A stretch of 64,000 nucleotides of DNA, from NCBI RefSeq assembly GCF_040438645.1, contig NZ_CP159253.1, forward strand, positions 5,322,501 to 5,386,500, read 5' to 3'. Of the stretch, positions 25,996 through 34,501 are shown in pieces. The DNA is from Mesorhizobium sp. WSM2240 (GTDB taxonomy: Bacteria > Pseudomonadota > Alphaproteobacteria > Rhizobiales > Rhizobiaceae). Each line of letters starts with the position of its first letter. Position 1 is the stretch's first letter. The position numbers were made by a program, and so were the translations under genes. Below the pieces are notes generated by a model. It had not been told where the DNA came from, ran no database searches, and saw only the letters and a program-made list of their open reading frames with translations.

Positions 25996-26763
25996 TTGAG
26001 CGAATCGCTGTTCGATCTGACAGGCACGCGAGCGTTGATCACGGGATCGAGCCAGGGCATAGGCTTGGCGCTGGCGGAGGGTCTAGCGCGACACGGCGCC
26101 GAGGTCGTGCTGAACGGCCGCAACGTAACGAAGATCGGCGAAGCCGCCGATGCGCTCGCCACCAAAGGCTACAAGGCTGCCAGCGCCGTGTTCGACGTTA
26201 CCGACGCGGCGGCGGTTGCGGCAGGCGTCGCCGATGTCGAAGCGCAGCTCGGCCCCATCGACATATTGGTCAACAATGCCGGGATGCAGTTTCGCGCGCC
26301 GCTGGAGGACTTTCCGGCGGAGAAATGGGACGAGCTGCTGCGCACCAACATTTCAAGCGTGTTCCATGTCGGCCAGGCCGTGGCGCGACACATGATCCCG
26401 CGCCGTCGGGGCAAGATCATCAACATCGCATCCGTGCAGAGCGAGCTGGCGCGCCCGAACATCGCGCCCTACACGGCGACCAAGGGTGCAGTCCGGAACC
26501 TGACGCGGGGCATGTGCGTGGACTGGGCGAAATACGGCCTGCAGATCAATGCGATCGCACCGGGCTATTTCAAGACGCCGCTCAATCAGGCGCTAGTCGA
26601 CGATCCGGAATTTTCGGCCTGGCTGGCCAAGCGCACGCCTGCCGGCCGCTGGGGGAATGTCGACGAACTCGTCGGCGCCGCGGTCTTCCTCGCCGGGCCA
26701 GCTTCGTCCTTCGTCAACGGGCATACGCTCTATGTAGATGGCGGGATCACGACCGCGCTTTGA
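25996..26763 (+). CDS. SDR oxidoreductase, gluconate 5-dehydrogenase-like
   Basis: A 255-residue classical SDR. TGSSQGIG (16-23) binds the cofactor, NNAG is conserved, and APYTATKGA holds the catalytic Tyr and Lys. The YVDGG end is typical. The start is most likely TTG 25996, five bases after GAGGAGG, which gives the usual family length; the frame back to 25948 has no such site. Overall sequence is most like gluconate/5-keto-gluconate reductases (Ga5DH/IdnO), but SDR substrate cannot be read from sequence. It is a single gene between the sigma factor gene and the leftward DUF421 pair. Confidence 0.85.
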   Translation: MSESLFDLTGTRALITGSSQGIGLALAEGLARHGAEVVLNGRNVTKIGEAADALATKGYKAASAVFDVTDAAAVAAGVADVEAQLGPIDILVNNAGMQFRAPLEDFPAEKWDELLRTNISSVFHVGQAVARHMIPRRRGKIINIASVQSELARPNIAPYTATKGAVRNLTRGMCVDWAKYGLQINAIAPGYFKTPLNQALVDDPEFSAWLAKRTPAGRWGNVDELVGAAVFLAGPASSFVNGHTLYVDGGITTAL

Positions 26764-26801
26764 TCAGCGCTGCCGATCTGCCCGGAAGCGCGGCGAGGTC
26801 G

Positions 26802-27248
26802 TCACTTTTCGGTGGGAATTATGCTTAGGTGGCCGCCGACCTCGAGAACGGCGAACTTGATCTGGTCCAGCCGTTCCAGCCCATGCTGCTCGCGGGCGGC
26901 GTCCAGTACGTCGTCGAGCGCGACCCGCGCGCGCTGCATGGCGCGCTGGTCGGGCTTGCCAAGGCTGATTAGCACTGTTGGTGTCCCGTCGATCCATTTG
27001 GCGGCGCTTGGCACCCATGCCTTGACGTAGGAGAGCAGGATGTCGGTCACGAACAGGGTCAGGATCAGCAGCACGGCATTTGCGATCGAAAAATCGTCGC
27101 CGAGCAAAGCCTGCTGCGTCGTCTCGGCGATGATCAGCAAGAGCACGAAGTCGAAGGCCGTCATCTGCGCGAGCGTCCTGCGGCCCGAGAGCCGCAAGAT
27201 GACGAGCAGGATCGCATAGATCGCTATGCCGCGTAGAACCGATTCCAT
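26802..27248 (-). CDS. DUF421 (YetF-like) membrane protein
   Basis: A 148-residue protein with an N-terminal membrane part (helices at about 5-21, 30-48 and 56-75) and a cytoplasmic alpha/beta domain containing IDGTPTVLISLGKPD and ending LGGHLSII-like, the YetF/DUF421 pattern (here EVGGHLSIIPTEK). Function is unknown; in spore formers the relatives are linked to membrane stress or germination. It is nine bases behind the upstream gene and shares its EcfG-like promoter. Confidence 0.83.
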   Translation of the reverse strand: MESVLRGIAIYAILLVILRLSGRRTLAQMTAFDFVLLLIIAETTQQALLGDDFSIANAVLLILTLFVTDILLSYVKAWVPSAAKWIDGTPTVLISLGKPDQRAMQRARVALDDVLDAAREQHGLERLDQIKFAVLEVGGHLSIIPTEK

Positions 27249-27257
27249 AGCCCTCTC

Positions 27258-27779
27258 CTACGGCAGAACGACTGTGGTCACGTTGACCGGACTGCCGCCA
27301 TCGAGCGAAATATCGTAGCGAGCGATGCCTGGCCTCTGAGACCGCATGTGCAGGACGACCTTCGCTGGCGCGCGGTTGTCCGACCGGAACACCATGACCT
27401 CGCCGGCGGGTGTTGCCAGCGACCGCTCCGGCAGCGGCTGGATGTCTTCGATCTGGAAGAATTGCGAAAATTGCGGCGAGAGCGTTAGCCTATGCTCTTC
27501 GCCTGGCTGGCCGAAGGTTACGGTCACTTCGTCCGACGATTCCCATCGGGCAATGCGCGGATATTCGACCTCTCCGGCTTCCATCTCGGCCTTGGTATGA
27601 GCCAGGAAGCCGCCGCCGCCGCCCAAGCCTGCAAGTGCGAGGAGGAGGATCAGGCCGAAAATCATCCACGCCCAGCGTTCGACGGTCCAGAACCGCTCCT
27701 GGAAACCGCGTTGTTCTTCAAGTTGCAGTCCGTCGTCTCTGATGGGGATGGGGGATTGAGAGGTTTCGGCCTTGTTCAA
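27258..27779 (-). CDS. Single-pass membrane protein of unknown function
   Basis: A 173-residue protein with a soluble N-terminus, one membrane helix at about 37-60 (Gly-rich at its end) and a periplasmic beta-rich domain. TTG 27779 is the likely start, six bases after GGGAG. No family is recognised. It lies directly ahead of the DUF421 gene, and an EcfG-like promoter is 25 bases upstream of its start, so both genes look like an envelope stress pair. Confidence 0.7.
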   Translation of the reverse strand: MNKAETSQSPIPIRDDGLQLEEQRGFQERFWTVERWAWMIFGLILLLALAGLGGGGGFLAHTKAEMEAGEVEYPRIARWESSDEVTVTFGQPGEEHRLTLSPQFSQFFQIEDIQPLPERSLATPAGEVMVFRSDNRAPAKVVLHMRSQRPGIARYDISLDGGSPVNVTTVVLP

Positions 27780-27803
27780 CTTGCGCTCCCTTGCACATCC
27801 AGA

Positions 27804-27828
27804 AACAAAGATGTCGCTGGTTGGTTCC
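27804..27828 (-). promoter_or_regulatory. EcfG-like promoter candidate
   Basis: Minus strand GGAAC (27828-27824), 16 bases, TGTT (27807-27804), ahead of the membrane protein/DUF421 pair. Confidence 0.5.
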
Positions 27829-27854
27829 GGGCGTGAAGGCGGGCGGCTGCCGGC

Positions 27855-28085
27855 TCAGATCGCCGGCACCCATTTCCAGAACACCCCCTCCATGCGCTCC
27901 GGGTAGTATTTGAACTCGCATTCGAAGCGCCAGCCATAGGCCTTGGCTGCGCTCAGCGCCTGATCGCTCGCGGGCTTCATGCCGGTTCCGGGTGCAAACC
28001 AGTCTTCGAGGAGATCGTCAGGCACATATGCGCCGATCCTGAGCGGCAAGTGCTTCAGAACGGCGTCCATCGATTTCGGCGGCAC
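27855..28085 (-). CDS. Small hypothetical protein
   Basis: A 76-residue protein rich in aromatic residues (Trp and Tyr near the C-terminus, ending GVFWKWVPAI). GTG 28085 with GGAGGG eight bases upstream is preferred over ATG 28070, which has no ribosome site. The pattern LRIGAYVPDDLLEDWFAPG resembles a small conserved rhizobial hypothetical family I recall, without function. A GGAAC-N17-TGTT promoter candidate lies 31 bases upstream. Confidence 0.6.
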   Translation of the reverse strand: MPPKSMDAVLKHLPLRIGAYVPDDLLEDWFAPGTGMKPASDQALSAAKAYGWRFECEFKYYPERMEGVFWKWVPAI

Positions 28086-28115
28086 GTCTCTTCCCTCCGT
28101 GCAAACCGCAACATC

Positions 28116-28141
28116 AACAATTCCGCTACCCAATAAGTTCC
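28116..28141 (-). promoter_or_regulatory. EcfG-like promoter candidate
   Basis: Minus strand GGAAC (28141-28137), 17 bases, TGTT (28119-28116), ahead of the 28085 gene. Confidence 0.42.
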
Positions 28142-28173
28142 CGGGGCTGAAACGATAGCGTTTGAAAGGCGGT

Positions 28174-29079
28174 TTATCTGGTCTTGACCAGCCTGAACGC
28201 CGCTCCGTCCCAGTGGCGGAACGGCCGCACGCCGGCCAAGACACTTTCCAGTTCAGCGGCATGTCCTAGTCGTTGGACATCGGTCCGGGCCTGCTCAAGC
28301 GAACCCTCGTACGAGTAGTTGAGGATAACAAGCTCACCGCCGGGCTTCAGCACCCGCCCCACTTCAGTGAAATGGCGTTCGGCCAAATCGTCGCCCGCCG
28401 CAACCAGGTACGGAAACGCATCGACCGCCAGCACGCAGTCGAAGCTCGCATCGGCGAACTCAGCCAAATGCATGCCTGAGGTGAGTCGGAACTCGACATT
28501 GCTGCATCTCGCGCATCGCTCTTGCGCGATCCTGATCATCTCCGCGGAAACATCCGTTCCGACGATGGGGCCGACTTCGGCGGCGAGCACGGCTTCAAGC
28601 CGGCCGATACCGCAGCCTATATCGAGGACGGTTTTGTCTGATCCCAGCAACCTCTTTTCGCGCAACCAAGCCACGATTTCAGCGGTTGCGGCAGCCAGCC
28701 GCTCGGGATCGCCGAGCGAATAGAGCGCGACGCTCGCCTCCGGCGATAGTTTTGCCGCCCGGTCGAACGATGCGGCAATATCCGCGATGGCTTTGTCGGC
28801 AGGTTTATCCGCGGCGGCCTCATGCGACACGGCGGCGGCGGCCACATGCAATTTGCGCCAGGCTTCCGGGTGGCGGCGGGCGAGACCGGCAAGCTTGCGC
28901 AGACGGGCCGCCGATTTCCGATTGAGAGCCGGGATTGCGAGCGCGAGATGCCGGTCGAGGTCGTCCGCGCTCTCGGTCACCATGACCAGCCGCATCAGCG
29001 CGACATTCTCAGGTAGCGACGCGTCGGCGCAGACGCGCAGCACCGTGACCAGCGTTGCCGGCGGGCTGCGGGCGGTCAC
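28174..29079 (-). CDS. Class I SAM-dependent methyltransferase with helical N-terminal part
   Basis: Last gene of the leftward carbohydrate operon. The 301-residue product starts at GTG 29079, overlapping the previous stop (GTGA). Residues of roughly 1-140 are helical and Ala-rich without a known motif. The C-terminal part is a Rossmann methyltransferase: VLDIGCGIGRLEAV is motif I, GTDVSAEMI the acidic loop, FDCVLAVDAFPYL motif II/IV and VLKPGGELVI motif VI. Acceptor unknown; the operon points to a sugar or inositol derivative. The coupling to the GNAT gene shows it belongs to the system. Confidence 0.85.
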   Translation of the reverse strand: MTARSPPATLVTVLRVCADASLPENVALMRLVMVTESADDLDRHLALAIPALNRKSAARLRKLAGLARRHPEAWRKLHVAAAAVSHEAAADKPADKAIADIAASFDRAAKLSPEASVALYSLGDPERLAAATAEIVAWLREKRLLGSDKTVLDIGCGIGRLEAVLAAEVGPIVGTDVSAEMIRIAQERCARCSNVEFRLTSGMHLAEFADASFDCVLAVDAFPYLVAAGDDLAERHFTEVGRVLKPGGELVILNYSYEGSLEQARTDVQRLGHAAELESVLAGVRPFRHWDGAAFRLVKTR

Positions 29080-30077
29080 GGCGGCGAAACCCTCCGGAAC
29101 GTGCGCCGCCGGTTCCAGCGATCGGTCGCGCCCCAGCTGTATTTGTAGGCTTCGCGGCCGCGCAGGAAATGGAACTCCTTCGCTCCTTCGCGGATCGTCT
29201 CGGCGATGGCGTGGCCGGTCAGGATTGAACCGGGACTTTCTTCGCTGAAGGCTGGATCGAAGCCGCCCAGATAGGCATAGGCGCGCCTGCCGTCGCACAT
29301 GCCGTAATAGGCTCCGGCAATGCTTCCGCCTATCCGGATTTGGTAACAGCGCGCCAGGCTCGCATCGCTCAGCGCCGCCAGTGCCGTGCGGTGGAAATCC
29401 TGGACGGGCCTGTCTCGGACGACACCGGCCTCGCCACGCTTTGCCCAACGCGCGCCATGCAGCCGGAACAGACGATCAAGAAACCCATCGGTGTCGCCGG
29501 ATGCCGCTTCGATAGACACTGACCAGCGTTTGGCCGTGGCGGCATGGGCCCGCCGGAGCTGTCTGCGCCGTCGCGCCGGCACGCAGCCGGTTAGGTCGGT
29601 CCCGCCTTCGAGGACAACCACGGGGCAGGCGCTTTGCTCGTCCGCCGCGTTGGCCAATGTCTCCGGGCAGGCAAGGCTGGCGGCAAGCGCTTCGGGACGA
29701 AGCTCCTCGAATTCCCATCGGTTCCAGCTGAGGTTTAACCCCGCCTTGAAGATCAGCACTGCCGCCTCGTTCTCCATCCCCGGTTCGATCAGCAAATCGA
29801 GATAATCCGAAAGCGCGATGCCGACCGGCAGCAGACGCGTCTCTTTGCCGTCTTCGAGGTAGAAGGGGGCGAGGCCGACAAGGCGGCCGTCCCGCCACAC
29901 GGCGATCGCCGCGAGCCTGCCCGGCGCGAAATGCCGCCACCAGGGCAGCAGCCAGGCCGGTGTCTGAAAGGGCGTGGCAGAAGGGCAACTCCGCCATAGC
30001 TCCCACCACTGCGGCGCAAGCGCTTCGAACGCCTTGCCGTCGGTGATGATCTCGGCCCGGAGCGGCATCGCGCTCAC
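29076..30077 (-). CDS. GNAT family N-acetyltransferase (CelD/BcsL type)
   Basis: A 333-residue protein with the two-lobed FemAB/CelD-like GNAT fold. The N-terminal lobe includes FQTPAWLLPWWRHFAPG; the C-terminal lobe includes ARCYQIRIGGSIAGAYYG, then the FHFLRGREAYKYSWG stretch seen in this group. Acyl transfer to an amino sugar or other cell-surface precursor is expected from the family. The start is probably GTG 30077, overlapping the GT4 stop as GTGA, with ATG 30068 as an alternative. It is coupled on both sides, to the GT4 gene and to the methyltransferase gene. Confidence 0.87.
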   Translation of the reverse strand: MSAMPLRAEIITDGKAFEALAPQWWELWRSCPSATPFQTPAWLLPWWRHFAPGRLAAIAVWRDGRLVGLAPFYLEDGKETRLLPVGIALSDYLDLLIEPGMENEAAVLIFKAGLNLSWNRWEFEELRPEALAASLACPETLANAADEQSACPVVVLEGGTDLTGCVPARRRRQLRRAHAATAKRWSVSIEAASGDTDGFLDRLFRLHGARWAKRGEAGVVRDRPVQDFHRTALAALSDASLARCYQIRIGGSIAGAYYGMCDGRRAYAYLGGFDPAFSEESPGSILTGHAIAETIREGAKEFHFLRGREAYKYSWGATDRWNRRRTFRRVSPP

Positions 30078-31138
30078 ATTGCGGCCGCCGGGACCGCCTC
30101 CTTGCGGCCCGTCGCGGCCAGGGCTTTGTAAACGTCCAGATAGGTGGCGGCCATGCGGTCGAGCGAAAAGCGTCTGCGCGCCGCAGCCTTGCATTCTTCG
30201 GGATCGAGGGTTCTTGCTGCGATCATCGCGTCGGCCATTTCGGCGACGTCGTTGACAAGGAAACCGGTGCGGCCATGCTCGATCACGTCGGGCAGCGCAC
30301 CGTTCGGGAAGGCCACGACCGGAGTTCCGCAGGCCAGAGCCTCCATCGCCACCAGCGAACTCGTCTCTGCGGCGAGACTCGGCACCACCAGGCAGCGGGC
30401 GGCATTGAGAAAGCGGCGCTTGCGCCGGAAGCCGAGCGGGCCGAGGAAGCGGCACCGCCGGTCGAGGCGGGGCAGGATCTCTTCCGAGAAATAGCGCTCG
30501 TGCCATTGGTAGCGGTAGACCTGGCCGCCGACGATCAGCGGCAACTCGGCAAGGCGCGCCGCATCTAGCGCCAGATGCACGCCCTTTTCCGGGCATATGC
30601 GGCCAAGAACGAGCGCGAACTCACGACGCGCGTGGCGGCGGTCAAGCGCCTCGATATCGACGCCGTTCGGGATAGGCGGCTTGAGTTTTGCGGCGGCCGG
30701 CGCACTGGCCTGCTGCGATTCCGAAACAGGATGCATCCAGAGATCGTCCCTCGCCGGGCTGAGGGCCCCCGGCGGATACCAGCCCAGCGGCAAGTGGAGC
30801 GTCACCAGCGTCGGGCCATCTTCCGGCAGGTAGTCATGGAAATCGATGCCGTGCAGGTGCACGAGATCGATCGGCCACCGTCGCCGCACCGCTGTCATCG
30901 CCTTGCGGTGGCGGACATGGGCGCGTTGCTTGGCTGCCTCATCCAGCACGCCGCTTTCAGCCGGTACGGCAAACAGCGTGCCGGCTACGCTCGATCCCTC
31001 GCAGGCCAGAACGATCGAGCGGTGGCCGGCTTCGACAAGCGCCTTGTCCAGCGCGACCAGCACCTGCTCGGCGCCGCCGACGGCGTCCTGGCTGACCGGC
31101 GCGAGCGGATAGGCGACGTTTAGCACGGTTAGCGTCAT
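30074..31138 (-). CDS. GT4 glycosyltransferase
   Basis: A 354-residue GT-B glycosyltransferase. The N-terminal domain begins VLNVAYPLAPVSQDAVGGAE, with the GGAE loop of family GT4. The C-terminal nucleotide-sugar domain shows LGRICPEKGVHLALDAA and the late E-x7-E type motif in SLVAMEALACGTPVVAFPNG. It looks most like enzymes annotated as UDP-glucose:tetrahydrobiopterin glucosyltransferases, but MshA-type GT4s share the same fold. It overlaps the deacetylase gene upstream (ATGA) and the GNAT gene downstream. Donor and acceptor are not known. Confidence 0.88.
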   Translation of the reverse strand: MTLTVLNVAYPLAPVSQDAVGGAEQVLVALDKALVEAGHRSIVLACEGSSVAGTLFAVPAESGVLDEAAKQRAHVRHRKAMTAVRRRWPIDLVHLHGIDFHDYLPEDGPTLVTLHLPLGWYPPGALSPARDDLWMHPVSESQQASAPAAAKLKPPIPNGVDIEALDRRHARREFALVLGRICPEKGVHLALDAARLAELPLIVGGQVYRYQWHERYFSEEILPRLDRRCRFLGPLGFRRKRRFLNAARCLVVPSLAAETSSLVAMEALACGTPVVAFPNGALPDVIEHGRTGFLVNDVAEMADAMIAARTLDPEECKAAARRRFSLDRMAATYLDVYKALAATGRKEAVPAAAM

Positions 31139-31983
31139 GTCTCCTCCAGGCCCAACTCGCGAACGGTGCGATGGACCAGTTCCGGCCAGTCCTTGCCGCG
31201 GAATCCCACGGGCAAGGTTTCGTAGAAGAGGCGACCGCCATTCGGCAGCTTGCGAAAATTGTAATGCGGCGCCGCGCGGAAGCGCTCGACGCTTGCCGTG
31301 AAGGGCGCAAGCGTGCGGCGCTGGGTGACGTGGCAGGCGAGCATGCGCCGCTTCGCTGCTAGTGACTCTTCATCGAGGAGGATTTCCAAACTTGGCGCTG
31401 CTGGCTCGGCGGCAAAGTTCTGGAATATGGGTCCGTTCGGGCCGGCATGATAGCAGGCGAATTCGATAATCTGCGGAGCAATGCACCCCTCCCGCCGCAT
31501 CAGCCGGCAGGCGGCATCGACCGCAAAGGCGGTCGCGTCGTGGTCGGGGTGCCCGCCTTCGAACGGATGCGTGCAGACGAGGCGTATCTCGCGCGCGGCA
31601 AAAAGCCAGGCCAGGCGGCGGGCGAGCGACGCCATCGCATATGCAACCTGCTCGTCCGGAAGGCCGATGGCAACCAGGGCCAGGGGATCGATGCCGGCGA
31701 TCGCCATACCGGCTCGCAGTTCCCTGTGACGTGCATCGGCATAAGACTGCCAATCGTCAAAACCGTTCGCCCGCGCATCAGCGAGATCGCGTGGCGCGCC
31801 GTCGGTCACATGCGCGATCATTGCTCGCCTCAATCGTCGAAGCTGGCCGCCAAGCCCAACCGTCTCGTCGTCGGGATGCGCCGCGACGACCAGAAGCGCA
31901 TCGCCGCCTGAGTTTTCAGCCGAAGAGAGCAGCTGCGCAAATGCGGTCAGCGATGGATGCACGGCCGCCCTGGCGCGTTCCAT
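31135..31983 (-). CDS. PIG-L family deacetylase
   Basis: A 282-residue LmbE/PIG-L zinc deacetylase. AAHPDDE (residues 34-40) gives the metal ligands and catalytic Asp, and CTHPFEGGHPDHD holds the later His ligand. Family members remove acetyl from GlcNAc linked to inositol (PIG-L, MshB) or from related amino sugars. Here the gene is four bases into the GT4 gene and shares an operon with inositol-3-phosphate synthase, which makes an aminosugar-inositol substrate attractive but unproven. ATG 31983 is preceded by GAGGAG. Confidence 0.92.
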   Translation of the reverse strand: MERARAAVHPSLTAFAQLLSSAENSGGDALLVVAAHPDDETVGLGGQLRRLRRAMIAHVTDGAPRDLADARANGFDDWQSYADARHRELRAGMAIAGIDPLALVAIGLPDEQVAYAMASLARRLAWLFAAREIRLVCTHPFEGGHPDHDATAFAVDAACRLMRREGCIAPQIIEFACYHAGPNGPIFQNFAAEPAAPSLEILLDEESLAAKRRMLACHVTQRRTLAPFTASVERFRAAPHYNFRKLPNGGRLFYETLPVGFRGKDWPELVHRTVRELGLEET

Positions 31984-31995
31984 CGCCGCCGCTCC

Positions 31996-32928
31996 TCATG
32001 CCGCCGGAAGCCGCATGGGCTCGGCGGCGGCGATACGGGCGCTTCCGGCGTAGCGGCGTATCATCGAGGCGCAGAATTCAGCGAATTCCTCTGGAACCAG
32101 CGGTGCGCTGGTGTGATGCGGCATCATCCCGCGGTGTTCAGGCGTGAAGCAGAAAGTCAGTGTCACGTCGAAATCGGCGAGCGCCTCCATCTGGCGGTCG
32201 AACCAGTCGAGAGCATTGGGGCGGAAGCTGTCGGCCCATGACAGGCCGGTGCGCAGATAGGTGATGCCGAGCCGCTTCATCCAGCGCACAGCCTCATCGA
32301 GTCGGTGGTCCTCGAAATGGAACCATTGAGCCACCCCGAGGTCTGGGGTGTGCCGCGCGAATTCTTCTGCCGCCGGCTTGGGCGAGCCGTCCTCGCGCAG
32401 CAGCCCCATATAGAAATGGCGGTAATAGGACGATCCCTCCGCCTCGCGGTGCCGTGTCGTCGCGCCCCACGCCATTGGCAGGTCGTAGAGGCTGTACCAT
32501 TGTATCCGCGGCGCCTTGCCGATCAGTAGTTCGGCGGTCCGCTTCAGGCCCCAGAGCTGCACCTCCTCAGCACCGAAAGTCGAGATGCCGACCTCGCTCA
32601 CCCAGATCGGTAAATCGGTCTCGGCCCGGATCTCGTCGAGCTTGGCTGGCCATTCGTCGATCTGCCAGAGGTTCCAGTCGAGCGGGAAACCGTGCACCGC
32701 AATAGCGTCGATATGGTCCAGCACGCCGTGCGACCGCATGCGCTGCACGAACAGCGGATCGATGGGCGAGATGCCGCCGAGCACTCTGGTGACATCCGCA
32801 TTTTCGGCTTCGATCGCGTCGCCGGCCATCATTGCCATCTCTGAAAAGCGCAGCCATTCGGGATCGACTTCCGGATCCCAGTGCGACTTGTTGTTGGGTT
32901 CGTTCCAGATCATGGCGGCTTCAATCAT
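31996..32928 (-). CDS. Glycosidase-like TIM barrel protein, apparently circularly permuted
   Basis: A 310-residue protein of the type annotated as beta-xylosidase in rhizobia. It starts with MIEAAMIWNEPN, so the clan GH-A acid/base motif NEP (9-11), normally after strand 3, is at the very start. WVSEVGIS carries the probable nucleophile Glu. The C-terminal third (LDEAVRWMKRLGITYLRTGL... and FDVTLTFCFTPEH) reads like strands 1-3 of the same barrel. Start ATG 32928 follows AAAGGAAGAG and overlaps the methyltransferase gene by eight bases; sequence further upstream is that gene's shadow. No signal peptide is seen, so it may act in the cytoplasm, as a glycosidase, transglycosidase or non-catalytic barrel. 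Confidence 0.78.
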   Translation of the reverse strand: MIEAAMIWNEPNNKSHWDPEVDPEWLRFSEMAMMAGDAIEAENADVTRVLGGISPIDPLFVQRMRSHGVLDHIDAIAVHGFPLDWNLWQIDEWPAKLDEIRAETDLPIWVSEVGISTFGAEEVQLWGLKRTAELLIGKAPRIQWYSLYDLPMAWGATTRHREAEGSSYYRHFYMGLLREDGSPKPAAEEFARHTPDLGVAQWFHFEDHRLDEAVRWMKRLGITYLRTGLSWADSFRPNALDWFDRQMEALADFDVTLTFCFTPEHRGMMPHHTSAPLVPEEFAEFCASMIRRYAGSARIAAAEPMRLPAA

Positions 32929-33682
32929 GCACTCTTCCTTTCGCGGGATAGACTGCGCCGTCGTCCCCGTTCCTTTCGGCGAGCCGGCACAGATAGACCT
33001 CCTGTTCGGGATGGCTGATGATTTCGAAGCCGGCGCTCCGTAGCATCGCCTCGGCGCAGGCGCGGTTGGGGACCCACCAATTGGTGGGATCGTCGGCATA
33101 GCGGTGCTCGATGAAATGAAGCTTTGGGAAATCCGGCTCGTTGAAGAGCTCGTAGTCCCAGAACGGATAGTTCTTCTCCAACGCCGCGGCTTCCGTGCTG
33201 CCGCGCTGCATGGACTGGAACACCATCAGATCGCCCGCGACGTGCTCGCGGATAAGGTCTAGCGCCAGAAGCGGGTGGCGCAGATGGTAGAGCACGCCCA
33301 TGAACAGCACGATGTCAAAACGCTCGCTGAGCGCACCGACATCGTAGACGGACAGGCGGCGAAACTCGATATCCATGTCGGCGACTTCGGCGGCAAACCG
33401 GGCCTGGGCCAGATAGGCGTCGTCGAAGTCTATGCCGAGCACGCGGTCGGCGCCCCGCTGCTTCATCTCGATCGAGTAGAAGCCGGCATTGCAGCCGATG
33501 TCGAGCACGCTCTTGCCGCTGAGGTCGGTAGGGATGGCCGATGCGAACTTCTGCCATTTCACATAGGGATAGTTGCCCAGGAAATGATCCGGCGCGGTCG
33601 CCACGCCGGCAAGGTCGATATTGTGGAACCAGGGCCCGAGCGCTTCAACCTGTCGGCGGATTTCGATGCTGGAGAGCGGCAT
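32921..33682 (-). CDS. SAM-dependent methyltransferase (TIGR04290-like)
   Basis: A 253-residue methyltransferase. VLDIGCNAGFYSIEM is motif I and VLGIDFDD the acidic loop; the LFMGVLYHLRHP segment is shared with CmoB-like enzymes. I recall a family model, TIGR04290, for such proteins in a rhizobial oligosaccharide locus, but cannot check it. ATG 33682 was chosen over an upstream in-frame start because the conserved region begins there. It is five bases behind the nucleotidyltransferase gene and overlaps the glycosidase-like gene, so it is an integral part of the operon. Confidence 0.85.
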   Translation of the reverse strand: MPLSSIEIRRQVEALGPWFHNIDLAGVATAPDHFLGNYPYVKWQKFASAIPTDLSGKSVLDIGCNAGFYSIEMKQRGADRVLGIDFDDAYLAQARFAAEVADMDIEFRRLSVYDVGALSERFDIVLFMGVLYHLRHPLLALDLIREHVAGDLMVFQSMQRGSTEAAALEKNYPFWDYELFNEPDFPKLHFIEHRYADDPTNWWVPNRACAEAMLRSAGFEIISHPEQEVYLCRLAERNGDDGAVYPAKGRVHD

Positions 33683-33687
33683 GGGTG

Positions 33688-34500
33688 CTATCCCTTGATT
33701 GCAGAGACCGCGGCCGAGCCGACACGGCCTCCGCCGTTCCCACCCCGGCCCGCCGGAACGGCCGCAGACCACCCGTCCCGGGCCTTGCTAAGCAGGTTGA
33801 TGGCTTCGCGGTAGCCGTTGAACGTGCCGACATCGACATAGGCTGTGCCGACCTTGACGCCGACCGCTTCGCCGCCTTGCGCCAGCCAGGCGTTGACCAG
33901 CGTGCCGATATATTCGTCGCGCCCGTCGCGGGCGCGCCACAGCGCTCTGAGTTCGTGGAGCACACGGCCTGGCATTTTGAAGGCACCCCAGACCCAGTTG
34001 GATGCAGCATTGAGCTTCTTGACCTGGATCTCGCGCACCATGTCGTTCCCGCCCACTACAACCGCATCGAAGAATTCCGGATGGTCGACCGGAAACAGCA
34101 GGAAGGCTAGCCGGTCGTCGGGCAGCGCGCAAAATCCGTCTGCTGGATACCAGACCGTATCGGGCAGGCCGATCAGCACCGGCTCGTCATCATGCACCAG
34201 GGGCGCGGCGCAGAAGATCGCATCGCAGAGGCCGGCGGGTGTGGGCTGCACCACGAAGACCGCCGAGGTTTCGCCATAGCCGCCGGCATAATATTCCAGG
34301 ATGTCGGATTTTCCCGGTCCGATGACGAAGCAGATCTTGTCGGCTCCGCCCTCAACCATTCGCTGGACCAGATACTCGCTGACGGCGCAGGGCCGCTCGA
34401 CCAGCCCCTCGACCCGGCTGCCGACAGGCAGGAGTTCCTTGGAGAAGCCCAGCGGCTGAATGCGGCTGCCACGTCCCGCGGCCGGCACGATGCCCAGCAT
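33688..34500 (-). CDS. Sugar-phosphate nucleotidyltransferase (RmlA-like)
   Basis: A 270-residue nucleotidyltransferase. The N-terminal signature GIVPAAGRGSRIQPLGFSKE corresponds to the G-x-G-x-R...K motif that binds the NTP, and LIGLPDTVW holds the metal-binding Asp. The usual Pro before Lys is replaced (FSKE), so substrate preference may differ from glucose-1-phosphate thymidylyl- or uridylyltransferases. It could activate a sugar phosphate or inositol phosphate for this pathway. ATG 34500 begins the first strand; longer frames are shadows. One base separates it from the upstream CgeB-like gene. Confidence 0.88.
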   Translation of the reverse strand: MLGIVPAAGRGSRIQPLGFSKELLPVGSRVEGLVERPCAVSEYLVQRMVEGGADKICFVIGPGKSDILEYYAGGYGETSAVFVVQPTPAGLCDAIFCAAPLVHDDEPVLIGLPDTVWYPADGFCALPDDRLAFLLFPVDHPEFFDAVVVGGNDMVREIQVKKLNAASNWVWGAFKMPGRVLHELRALWRARDGRDEYIGTLVNAWLAQGGEAVGVKVGTAYVDVGTFNGYREAINLLSKARDGWSAAVPAGRGGNGGGRVGSAAVSAIKG

Positions 34501-34501
34501 G

